Part shown: positions 12,718-22,937 of the stretch, in pieces
Layout of the letters: each line of letters starts with the position of its first letter
How positions within the stretch are numbered: the first letter of the stretch is position 1
Assembly (NCBI RefSeq): GCF_963675165.1
Contig: NC_087378.1
Span: 2,949,525 to 3,013,524, forward strand
Reading direction: 5' to 3'
Source: Halichondria panicea
Lineage: Eukaryota; Porifera; Demospongiae; Suberitida; Halichondriidae
Length of the DNA: 64,000 nucleotides
Notes under the pieces: model-generated
Databases searched by the model: none
Told to the model about the DNA's origin: nothing
Seen by the model: the letters and a program-made list of their open reading frames with translations, nothing else
Position numbers and translations under genes: made by a program

Positions 12718-15700
12718 GTATGTTGATGTACACATTTTTATGAAAACAAACGCCCATGCACACAGCAATGCTATGCATATCGAGAACCCTGCCTACAGGG
12801 ATATCCACCACACGGAGCCTCAACCAACACCAAATCTGGCTCATTACAGCAGTCAGGACACTTCCTACGACATTCAAAACGCTAGCTCGAAACACAGCGA
12901 AGATGAACACCACACGTACGCTGTGATACCTGCTGATAGGTCCACTGCCGTAGGGAAACGGCCAGCTAGCTTGATGGATAACTCCAGGGAATTAGTGTTA
13001 CATGAGGTCTCTGCTGCCCCCCCACCACCCATTCCAAGGAGATTTTCTGCTTGTGATACCAGTATACCCCAGAGATTAAGCATAGCCTTTTGCAGCACCA
13101 GACAAAGTTCCCTACAAGATTCCCCCACTAGGTTAAGTGTTTTACATAGCGATTCTTTAAATGAGCCCCAGGGAAACATCTACCAATTACCGGATCGAGA
13201 GTATGAAGAAAGTAGTGACGGTGAGCATATCTACCACATTCTAGAGGACGGGGGTTTCAATGACTCAAATGAACAAACGCTGGGTCGAATCTCATGGTTT
13301 GGATCTGATGCTGGAGTGATATGTGCCGCTGATGACGTTTCCTCAATTTCCAGTGAGGAGGACTGGGAGGGAAGGACACCCACTACTTACGAGGTACCGA
13401 AATCCTTGTTGGCAGTTCAAGATGAAATACGATCATTATAAGTACACTACTAAAATACACAAACTTGAATGAATATTTACATTAGTTCAAATATTGAAAG
13501 CTAACAATTATTGGAAAATCGGCCCATGCATACATACAGTACTTCATGTACTAGATCACAAACACAACTTGTAAACTTTGACCTTTTGGATACGCCGCTT
13601 TGTACTATTCAATGACAGGAAATGAATGATGTGACTGTGATTTCATTACACTTTTACAGACTTTAATATCTATTGTAGATCATGTAGATTTTCATAATTT
13701 TTGTATTATTAATTATTGTAAGTACACGCAGTGGAATGTATCTACATGATGTAGGCCTATTATTGCAAGTCATGATCATTACGTCAACAATCTTGACATC
13801 TATATGTAATATAATTATTGACTGAAACCATCTTACTAAAGCACTAATTGATCAGCGTGGTTGTATAGCATGTCTAACAACTAAATGTGAATAAGTATTA
13901 TACCATATCCGCTCATGTCTATAGAGTATAAGTATACCATATTGCTCATGTGAAAAAATGAGCGATAAAGCCTAGGGGCCAGTAAACTGATATGAACCTC
14001 ACCCACAGCTAAAGCAAGGCTTTGGGAACAGCATACTGGAGTTTTAGGTAAGGCCTTGGGGACTAGGATCATAGAAGGAAAGAAGTAGCATTCATTGGTG
14101 GATCCCAGCTTCGCAAGTTCGCATAAATACAGCCATGCATGCTCTGTTAGGCTGAACATATACAGTGAAGTGCTTTGAATTTAAGATGTACATGTAGGCC
14201 GGTAGATTAGTGATTAGCCAGTTAACGTGCAAGTAAGCTTCTTAGCTTTTAGTAGCTTTTGTTCAACACGAAGCTTTATAAACAAAATCTGCCACATGTG
14301 ATGAGTTAATAATAACTGAGCCTATACATGCTGTAAACGCAGCGATTTGGCAGCCAGGTGAGCAAACTCATGCATTACAGACAAACAATTGTAAATACTA
14401 TAACCAGTGCCTTGAGTTAATGAGTAGAACACACATTTATAAAGCGTTACGGTGTGTGAAAAGTAAGCCTTGAATCACCCACCCCCTTGATAAATTGTCT
14501 ATTGCAGCCATAAGAAGAGTGTCAAACTACCAAAAGTACTGTTAACAAAAGTACTGTTAACTTTCACAAACATGACATGCAAACGTATAACATACTCTCC
14601 TATACACCTTGTTCCCATTTAAGGAAAAAATGAACTCACATTTTATGGTCAATGTTTCCATGTCCTTCAACTGGTTCACTGTGCATGTACTTGTCACACC
14701 ATTCCACTATGGCCGGAGTATACTTGGTCAAAATTTCATGTGCACTAGTTTCAGACATTTCCAGACAGAAGCTGTATTGTGCATTACAAAGAAACACAAG
14801 ATTATAGGCATTGCTTTCTTGTCAACTGGAGTTCAATGTCTGTTGCAGGTTCAAAAATGCCAGTCCCCGCAATATTGTCAAGAAAAATGGGAGTGACTTA
14901 CAGTTGGTCTAGAGTGTCAATGGACATGAGCACTTTCCTTATCTCTTGTATCACCACATCGCTTAGTTTGGCCTCTGAGAGACTTGGTCCTACCTCTTTT
15001 CTTCTCAGCAGCACGTGTTGAAACACTTCATGCAGCAGCTGCCCAATCAGCATTGCTTCACTACCAGTGGATCTTTGACTCTTGAACTTCTCAGAAAGCA
15101 CAGCCCTAGAAGAAAATGAGCCACCGTTGTTGAACTGGTTTGTGTAACCAATAAAATAAATATAAAGAACAAGCATACATAATTATGTCATCTAGGCTTA
15201 GCTACCTTCTCACACAAGTAACACTGTTGGCCACACTAGTACCACTGATGAGCGTGTCAGGGTTAACCACAATGCTGCTGAAATGAGAGGTGTTGTCAAT
15301 CATGAAGCAGGAGCTGCTCTTATCATACTCCGCATTCAGTTGAATTATATCCCCAGGCTGAACATCAGTGGTGAGCCTGTACAACAACAGTAGTGCACTC
15401 TAATGAAGACCAAATACTTGAATTTACACCTACCAATCATCTCGTAAGAAGCAAACGTCCTCAATGTTAGTTTTCTCTTCAAACAGTCTAAGCATGATCT
15501 CTGGCTTTGGTCTATAAAACAGAGTAGAGAACAACATCGTATAATTTATGGTATATTTACCTTTCTAAATTGAAGCTCATCTGTGAAACTTTTTCCAAGA
15601 CAAGGTAACGACATAGACTAGGGGATTCTGATTGTCCAGTAAGCGAAGAGCTCCAATTTGACAAATCAGATTCATCTAACAAATCTGATAAATTGATATC

Positions 15701-18700
15701 CTCCAATAGCCCAAAATCGGATTCTTTTTTAACATCACTCGAATCATCTTGTGAATCTGTCTTGGTTTTAGGAAAAAGAACTTTTCTTCTGGAAAAAACA
15801 GGCGTTTGTTTCACAGAGCTTAGGTTGGAGTCATCAGGAGTGGAAAATAAGAGAGCACTTGTGTCTAACTGTAAACTTCTGTCTTTCGATTCAAGAAATG
15901 GACTGAAACGCTTAAGAGAGTTTTTACGCGGGGAGAAAGTAGGAGACACTGGTAATGGATTTAGGTTTGATGGTTTGACGGGAGTTGACAATTCTGAAGT
16001 AGTTTGATGAATATTTAAAGGATGAGTGCTTTCAGGAATTGGGCTGACGATGTGGGCCTTCTTCTCAAAACTGCTTAGATCAGAGGGACAAACTTGTTTG
16101 TGATTATGACCGCTATCAGGAGTGCATGAATAGCCGCTATACATGGATAAAAGATTGATTTCACTATCACTCAGCCCATCTTGCTTGAAAGTCGTCGAGA
16201 TACTTGATAAGTCACACTTGGTGGTGCTTTTTTTTTCTGGAGAAACAATTGTGCGATACTTTCTTTTCCTAACTTTCAAGCTTAATGGCTGCTTTCTTGA
16301 GCTTTCATCTCTCCTCAATTCGAGATCTTCAGAATGATTGCATTGGATTTTTCTAGTGACAAATGAGTTGTGCACAAGAGTCGCATTGTCCAATTGCTTG
16401 AGTGTCTGCTCATTCTTGACAATGACTGGGGAATGATTTTGATAACTACTTGAAGGCAACTGAACTTCTTCATACACTTGAGCCTCATTATTTACTTTGA
16501 AGAAGTCAGTGACAGTAGACTGATGGGGAATTGCCTACAAAATATAGAGCATAGCAATGAAGTAGCTAGAAAACACTTCGAACGATAACTAAAACTTTAA
16601 TTTCAACTTTCAGCTGGCCTCGTCACATACATGCTAATGTGGTGCGGAGCTACATGTAGCATTGTATGGACGGACATGGCCTGTAACAAATAGTGATTGT
16701 ACAAAGTGTTACTACATTTTATATTGTACAAAAATTTAATACTATATATAGCGGGTAATTTTCGGGGGTCAAAACATTTGTGGTTGAGCAATCATAAGTT
16801 ATTTCGTGGACAGAGGAGGCCCGACATGCGTGTACAAATCACTACAAGTTCAGTGCATTGATGTCATTGCTGTCACGTGATAGCCTTTAGGCCAATGCAT
16901 TGAACTTGTAGTGATTCGTGCATGCATGTCGGACCTCCTCTGGTTCGTGGATATTCATTTTATGGAAGAGAACTGGTAAAGGTGGTCAATGATCGCTTTA
17001 TTTGTTAAATTATTAGAAAATATTTACCCACGAACATTATCCGCACAAATAGAAAACACGCTAGTAGCTGTTTCCACGAGGCTTATGGGAGGCTATTTTT
17101 CAGTGAGAGGTATATAATTTTTATTGAGACGTGACTTTTTAAGTGGTCTATGAGGCGTGTATTTTTTTGATGAAGTGCGTTTTGTAAGAGGCCAATTTTT
17201 AGTAGGAAGTATGTTTTTGGAAGGTCTATGTTTTGAGGTGCATTTTTCTGGAAGAGGTGGTGCATGGTTTAAACGTCAAATGAGGTCCCATGCACAGTTT
17301 GAGTTAGCTGAAGAATTTAAAGGTGAAATGAATTAAGTTAAAGTCACAGACACAATTCTAAGTACGAGTGATTGGTACAACCAAGCTGTTCGGAGAGTGT
17401 TGGTGCATACATGTTATACCTTATTACGTAATATTTACTACACTTTAAACCATAATTTGCTGCTGTCAAGTTGTACTTTTGGACTCTAGCATTTAGCCTC
17501 ACTATTGTTAACATTTCCTCTCTTTGTTCATGTGAGCCCCACGCAGGGCCTCCATCACTGTATTTTGTGCTCCTGCAGCCATTTTGTACTCACTTTGCTC
17601 TCTATCTAAGAATTGTTGGCACAGCAATAGTGAAGTCAATTTGCATGAATGCTTGCTATAGTTTAGCTACAGTATTTCAATTGCATATAGCGGAATAGAA
17701 CCTGTTTCTATTTAGATCTAGCCTGTCTAGTATCACTTAGCTAACTATTTGTCTATCCGAGAAAGGGCTCAAACAGAGAGTATTATGTCAGTGTGTTGCT
17801 GATAGCTATATAGACATTTGCATGTCATTCTAGTGGGAACCTCTTATAACGAACTCTAATTTCATGTTTCTCATCCTGCTGTAGCCAGAAACTATATAAG
17901 GTTGGACACAACATAATACAAATACAGCCTGAAACCACAAAAAGTGATATTTGTAACCGCAAATGACCATTGCCTGATTTAATCTGGAGGCTGCAGAGCT
18001 TATTTTCTTCGATAATATCGTGCCTATAAGTAATTTGGAGCCCAATTGCTGGGGATGTGTTCCTGCTTAAAAGAGAACCCGGGAACTCTGTAGTTTCAGT
18101 GTGCATGGACTTGAACAGGATGACATTGTTGGTCATGCTCCGTTTCTTTAAACAATACAACTGATGTGACTATTAGACACTGACCTATTCTTGGTGTGTA
18201 TTATTTCATATTTTTTTTGTAATGTTAATCTGTTCCTAAGACAATGGCTATATGTAAATAATGATCATTATCTTTGCACTGGAAGTCATTGTTGTCCCTA
18301 CATGTACATACATGTACCTTATTAAACGCATTTGACCGGGGTAACATAACTATAATAAAGGACACCTCCGAATAGTGGACAGAAACTCCTGCTGAGGTTC
18401 CACTGTATTATCATAACAGCCTATTATTCTGCCTATTATGTCCGCACTATTCCCCAGTTTAAAGTATGAGGTACAACATACACATACCTCAATCAACAAT
18501 GAGGTACACATGCATGGTACTGTTTGGAATGAGGGATGAAAGAATCAATACTGTTATTAGGATAATTTCTCATCTTAGAGTAGTATCAATTAACAGTGTG
18601 GATGCATGCACTCATAATTATGGGGTAAATGCACGATGCTACCGTAGTGCTAGAAGATACAAACTAATGCTATAATTATATTTATGTGAGTGCCTACGCA

Positions 18701-19151
18701 TAAATTTGTATCACCAATATTGCCTTTATTCGATGCCTGTACAATCCCCATTGGTCTACAGTGTCAATGGACATGAGCACTTTCTTTATCTCTTGTATCA
18801 CCACATCGCTTAGTTTGGCCTCTGAGAGACTTGGTCCTACCTCTTTTCTTCTCAGCAGCACATGTTAAAACACTTTATGCAGTAGCATCGCGACGTTTAA
18901 TCGAGGAAATAACATCTTATGATTGGTCAAAATGCAATCTTCTATGCTCGCATACAATTATGTTTATTTCATGTAATAGGATAGTGTCTTCTTGTTTCTA
19001 TAGAACACCACTTTGTATCGCTTGTGGTGTTCTTCGATGCATGCCCGTTACTGTAGGCCTTGTGTATTGTATATGCTTGATACATTGCTTTTAATAACAG
19101 CCAATATTATTCCCCGCATTATACAGACCATGCACAATTAATTGAGCGGTC

Positions 19152-19244
<93 letters not shown>

Positions 19245-20422
19245 CTTTATAATGGCCATGCACATGCACTAGCCTAGAATCATACCATGCCAAGGAGATA
19301 ATATTTTCCAACAAGTCATATGACATAATTATGGAGACGTTATTTATACTACTGACTCGCTCCCTATAAAGCGCCTAACATAATTCTCACCAATAAAATG
19401 TACCTACTGGGCTCAACATCATGAATAATCCACCAAGGCTCTGATCTGCACACTCAAGCAACTAACACCGCTTTATAGCACAAACTCTGTGATAACTATG
19501 ATTATAGCTAGAGTCAATACACAAGAGTCCAGAGCATCTCCAAACCCGCTTGGATGCACCAATCACTCGTGTATTAACCACAAACAATCATCGCACCCAC
19601 AGTACATAGTTATAAATAATGCCAGGAGTGCATGAATGCCTAGCTATAATTATCCTGTGACATGAGAACATGAATAGCATACAGCATACAGTCATAGTTG
19701 AGCTATAAACTTACAGTGTGGCGCTTTCTATGGGTCCTATGGCTCCTGTCTTAATGTAACACTTACAGTAGATTTTTCTAAGATCAGTGATACAGGATTT
19801 AGATTTAAGGCGACACTCTAAATATGCGACGTTTCGATGTTTTGTGTACATAGTCTTGTAGAAGCCTAGGTAGTATAATTTTCTTCTTCAAAATTAATAG
19901 TGCTGACGGCGCATAAAATATAACTTGGACTTGGCGCTTCTATTAGGGTGGCACTGTAATTAGAAGAAAGACGATATACGGTAGGTTCATGTGCCAGAAT
20001 AATTTTGTATAATTATACCCTAACAAAGATTTAGATTTAAGGCGCCACTAGGACGTTTCGATATTTCACTCATAATAGACACAATAAATTGCGAGGAGGT
20101 TGGTGTGTGCACAGAGTTGTAACTACGTTCTACAAGACTATCGGTATGTACACAAAACAAATGGTGCTATAATTATGTCAATGCATGAGTGAATGCTCTA
20201 CTGAGCATCTTAAATGTCACTTTGAATCGAGGTCATAATGGTTATAATTATGTAGATCTAGATCTATAATAAATTTACCCAAAATGAAATTTCAAGGACT
20301 GTTGCAAATTTTACCTGTCCACCAAAGCAATGGTTGATAGTAAGTTGCCGAGAAGAGCCTGTTTGCAGGCTCAGCTTGGGTCTACCTCTCTTGATTTTGC
20401 TAGACTTCTTCATGTTCTTCAT
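6464..20422 (-). CDS. DNA2: DNA replication helicase/nuclease DNA2, 20 exons
   Basis: Exons (high to low): 20422-20315, 16534-15561, 15511-15434, 15376-15206, 15105-14902, 14771-14640, 12004-11924, 11791-11647, 11349-11229, 11040-10905, 10641-10459, 9993-9640, 9101-8960, 8838-8674, 8335-8157, 7905-7762, 7714-7622, 7393-7087, 6974-6771 and 6625-6464. Together they encode 1,360 residues in one frame. DNA2 removes long flaps in Okazaki-fragment maturation and resects DNA ends. Seen: iron-sulphur cysteines (TCVRR, then [10 protein letters not shown]), nuclease motif LELKTGK (about 613-619), Walker A GMPGTGKT (955-962), Walker B IIDEAS (about 1066), [34 protein letters not shown] and [14 protein letters not shown]. 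The long N-terminus holds a PIP-box-like QSTVTDFF (41-48), QLTINHCF (26-33), an AT-hook-like KRGRPK and several CDK-type sites (SPEK, TPVK, SPRK). All catalytic motifs are intact. Exon 1 is the least certain exon but has good context and phase. Confidence 0.95.
8386..8557. repeat. Inverted-repeat element, GTATAGC-end family, copy 1
   Basis: Lies in DNA2 intron 14. Left end GCGGGTAATTTTCGTTGG, right end CGAAAATAACCTGCTATACGGTA, imperfect inverted repeats. Internal AGGATAGTGACGTTGAATC recurs inverted in the copy at 48206-48379. About 170 bp, no coding; a MITE by form. Confidence 0.7.
9400..9613. repeat. Inverted-repeat element, ACCGTATAGCGC family, copy 1
   Basis: In DNA2 intron 12, ending 27 bp from exon 12. 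Ends are ACCGTATAGCGCAAACTTTT and GAAAATTTCGCGCTATACAG. Related copy at 45929-46125; a right-end fragment at about 31100-31140. MITE by structure. Confidence 0.65.
12152..13441 (+). CDS. Single-pass membrane protein with tyrosine-motif tail, nested in DNA2 intron 6
   Basis: Three exons on the strand opposite DNA2, wholly inside its intron 6: 12152-12215, 12283-12664 and 12766-13441 (373 residues). Start [20 protein letters not shown] is a signal peptide. The short ectodomain (about 22-110) has six cysteines and NHT/NNT/NAS glycosylation sites. A membrane helix spans about 113-134 ([20 protein letters not shown]), followed by a basic stop-transfer KRKKGK. The tail of about 230 residues has NPAY (NPxY, PTB-type) and several potential SH2-type tyrosines: YAVIP, IYQLP, YEESS, IYHIL and TYEVP. 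It also has a proline run (APPPPIPRR) that could bind SH3 domains. I do not recognise a named family; a signalling receptor or adaptor role is inferred from these motifs only. Intron 2 is nearly filled by an AAT microsatellite. Confidence 0.75.
12675..12717. repeat. (AAT)n microsatellite
   Basis: About 14 AAT units inside the 101-bp intron 2 of the nested membrane-protein gene, 11 bp after the donor. Confidence 0.95.
14215..14400 (+). repeat. Diverged fragment of the composite GTAAACGCAG repeat family
   Basis: AAGCTTCTTAGCTTTT...CATGCTGTAAACGCAGCGAT..CAGCCAGGTGAGCAAAC matches the core unit of the family seen at 23243-23942 and 49818-50588. In DNA2 intron 6, distal to the nested gene. Confidence 0.6.
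16811..16942. mobile_element. Near-perfect palindromic MITE, CAGAGG ends
   Basis: 132 bp in DNA2 intron 1. The arms, about 50 bp each, begin CAGAGGAGGCCCGACATGCG and end CATGTCGGACCTCCTCTG, and include a matching ACTACAAGTTCAGTGCATTG block. Flanks share TTCGTGGA, a probable target-site duplication. The ends match those of the element at 49212-49369. hAT-like by CAGAG terminus and duplication size. Confidence 0.75.
18590..18960. mobile_element. MITE-like repeat carrying the DNA2 exon fragment
   Basis: In DNA2 intron 1. The left part (..CTACCGTAGTGCTAGAA.., then GCCTGTACAATCCCCATTG) and right part (CGTTTAATCGAGGAAATAA) both match, in inverse orientation, one continuous repeat at about 62440-62580. 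There the two halves are separated by only about 10 bases; here 136 bp of DNA2 exon 5 sequence separates them. Outer limits are approximate. Confidence 0.65.
18751..18886 (-). pseudogene. DNA2: Duplicated fragment of DNA2 exon 5
   Basis: Aligns without gaps to 14904-15039, inside DNA2 exon 5, with six mismatches in 136 positions (about 96%). The copy is purely exonic: it begins two bases inside the exon's donor end and stops before its acceptor end, so it has no splice sites of its own. It lies in intron 1 of the same gene and strand, within a MITE-like repeat. It is a fragment, not a usable alternative exon. Confidence 0.9.
19151..19241. repeat. (CA)n microsatellite
   Basis: About 90 bp of nearly uninterrupted CA dinucleotides in DNA2 intron 1. 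Confidence 0.97.
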
Positions 20423-20681
20423 TTGAACTTCTTCATACTCGAAAGGAGGGTGGCGACCTCAATGTTTTGACCTACAAAAGTGACGACTTTTACCGTCATC
20501 AATCCAAGAAACCAACAGCAAAACGAGAAACATTTGAAATAAAGTACACCACCGTACCGGTGGGTACACTATACACGTTACCTTTGAGCAATGGTGTCTC
20601 AAGAAAACGACGACACGAAAAACTCTAAATTGGAATTTAAAGAAACCAAAATATCTCATCAATAAAATCAATGGAGAAGGT
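20423..20681. promoter_or_regulatory. Shared divergent promoter region, DNA2 / 20682 gene
   Basis: 259 bp separate the opposed start codons. On the plus strand, two short upstream frames precede the chosen start: ATG at 20593 (24 codons) and ATG at 20672 (ATGGAGAAGGTATGA). These could act as upstream open frames or mark an unrecognised 5' exon. The palindrome-rich CACCGTACCGGTGGGTAC lies near 20560. Bidirectional use is inferred. Confidence 0.45.
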
Positions 20682-22147
20682 ATGAGTGTCAATTCTGATG
20701 AAAATAACAGTATTAGTAGCACTAGCACTATCTTGTTATCTGAAGCACCAGAAAATAAGCAATGCAAAGTTGTTAATCTTAAGATAGATCTACCACTCCC
20801 TTTGCATCCTGATGCTTTTGCACTGCAACTATTCAAGCAGCAACAAATTGAGCAGACCTCAAAACTAAGTGTCATGGAATCCTCAATAAAATCTGAGGAA
20901 AACGAACTGTCAGTCCTTAGTAAGTAAAATCGGTACATAAAATTATGATTTTCGTAATGTCACGTAGGCCCTTTTGTTTGTATATATACACACAGACTGT
21001 GACACAGTTAATTAACGGGTATCATACAGGATTTTGAAGTCAGAAGAGGAAATAAAATCATGCAGAGTGCGTCGTCGGCTAGGGTAACCCAGGGGCATGC
21101 CCCCTTTGTTAGGTGGTCTTAGGTGAATTTTGGGGTTGCCTTTGCATTCTCGTCAACAATTAACTAGAATGCAAATTTTATCTCCCCCCTGTAGGTTATG
21201 ACACCTACCTTATTAACAGTAAGACGGGTCTGTGTTTCCGTGGTCAATATTTATGTTGTTCGTACTCTATCTGATTTTGTGCTGTATTTACACAGAGAAT
21301 AGTGAGCCGATTAACTTTGACAGTGAGGGACAATCCTCCTTGTACTCTGATCACCAAAGAACCCTTAACAGGTCGAGCTGTGTCACAATGCCCACTCTGG
21401 TGAACAGGTACAAAACATCTCTAGTATTCTGCAGCAAACCTCTATATAATTATACTGAAGCTTTGTCTTTATTCCATTTGTCAGCTTGAACCAGGATATT
21501 CACCCACCCGTACCCATGTTTTGTCAAAAGAACTCCACAAGCACCGATTTAAAACTATCCTCTGATCAATTCTCAGCTACTGTTCCATGTACCCAGTTGA
21601 ATGCATATCACTCTGTACAAAATGTGGAGCACATGTCTAGGTAAGCCCCAGCTAAGGCTAATCAATCAGGTACTAGGTGAGGGTTAGAGTTAGGTATTAT
21701 TATTTTATTGAAGAACATGATGTCATAATTGATCTAAAATGACTTGTATAGCAAGACATTCAAACTTACATTTCACAAACATGTCTTGCTCAGGGCATGG
21801 GTATGGAAAGTGTATAGCAACGTATTTTCTTGTATAGGCCTTTGTTTCGGTTTTCACATTGGGAAAGTGCTCTGCGACACTGCTCCTGTGTTCGCGGATG
21901 TCAGCACTGTTTATCTGATATTGCAAGAAGAAGTCCATCATCATCACCAACACTAGACAGACACATTGAGGTCTCTAAAGCGAAATTACCGACAAAAGAT
22001 TCTAGGAAAAGTTGTGTGGGCACAGAGCTTCCACGGCTAGAATCAGCAGTTGCGGACACTCTACAGACATTGTCCCTGCAGGCTCAAAGACTAAACATAA
22101 CGAGACGTCTGCCAAAGTTCACGTGTTCTCAGAAAAGAGCTGAGTGA
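20682..22147 (+). CDS. Unrecognised protein, 4 exons
   Basis: Exons 20682-20919, 21296-21407, 21485-21640 and 21838-22147 join in one frame (271 residues) with good GT/AG sites. The N-terminus is acidic and Ser-rich (MSVNSDENNSISSTSTI), followed by LPLPLHPDAFALQLFKQQQI, a short helix-prone stretch. The last exon has a cysteine cluster, HCSCVRGCQHC, then a Ser/Pro stretch and a basic end. No signal peptide or membrane helix. I do not recognise the family. The cysteine cluster could bind a metal, but spacing fits no standard finger I know. The start is uncertain because an upstream exon may exist. It is head-to-head with DNA2. Confidence 0.6.
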
Positions 22148-22937
22148 GTAGTATACTTCAGTGTGTACATTTACTGTGTGCATACAGCTGCTGGGTCTAA
22201 CCAACGCTTATATGGAGCAATCTACTTTATTATTGACAAATAATGCAGTGGTTATAAGTCCAATGATTACAAGATTGCCTGCCTTGCATTTCAAGTGAAA
22301 GGTGGAAAGTATTGCCTTATAGATTGTATACTGTTCAGAGTTTGATCCGAACAAGAAGAGTAGTGGCTGCGTTATAACGACTACAGATACAAAATTTGCA
22401 ATTGCTCCATAAGGGTTGTTTTCCTAAACCCTATCCACGTCCTTAAGTGACCTACGGCAGTGTTATTGAGTGTATGGAAAAATATTACAACCACAACCTT
22501 ATATATTTTACGTATTAATTTATTGCGGTGTATACAGGATAGATTTACAGAGTTCCACTTCAGTGTTACCACTGCGACACAGGAAGGAAGGTACAGATAA
22601 TTATAATGGTGTTCGTCAAGCATAAACCATTGCGTCACACAGTGCCGTGTTATGCTGATCCTCTGGTAGGTGGTCTACCTAGTTTCCATAGAAGACTAGC
22701 ACAGATGACTATATTAGTCACGGAGACAATACGCTGTGAGAAAGAAAAGGCTCTCAAGTCAAAATCAAGGAAAAATCTTCAATAGGTTCATGGAGCTAGG
22801 AACACTGTCATGCAATAATTATGGCTCCTTATATAATTATATGTTCATTTTAATCATAATTATGTCACCTCCTAAGTCAACATGTTCTTACATGTATAAT
22901 AATTTATTTGGCAATCTGATTAGGCATATGAAAAACT
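22148..22937. other. Convergent spacer before TMEM129
   Basis: About 790 bp between the stop of the 20682 gene (plus) and the stop of TMEM129 (minus). AT-rich; it should hold both 3' untranslated regions. I see no supported gene or clear repeat ends. Confidence 0.4.

Noticed and set aside
15693-16007. 104-codon plus-strand frame
   Set aside because: Antisense shadow of DNA2 exon 2, which connects in phase to flanking DNA2 exons.
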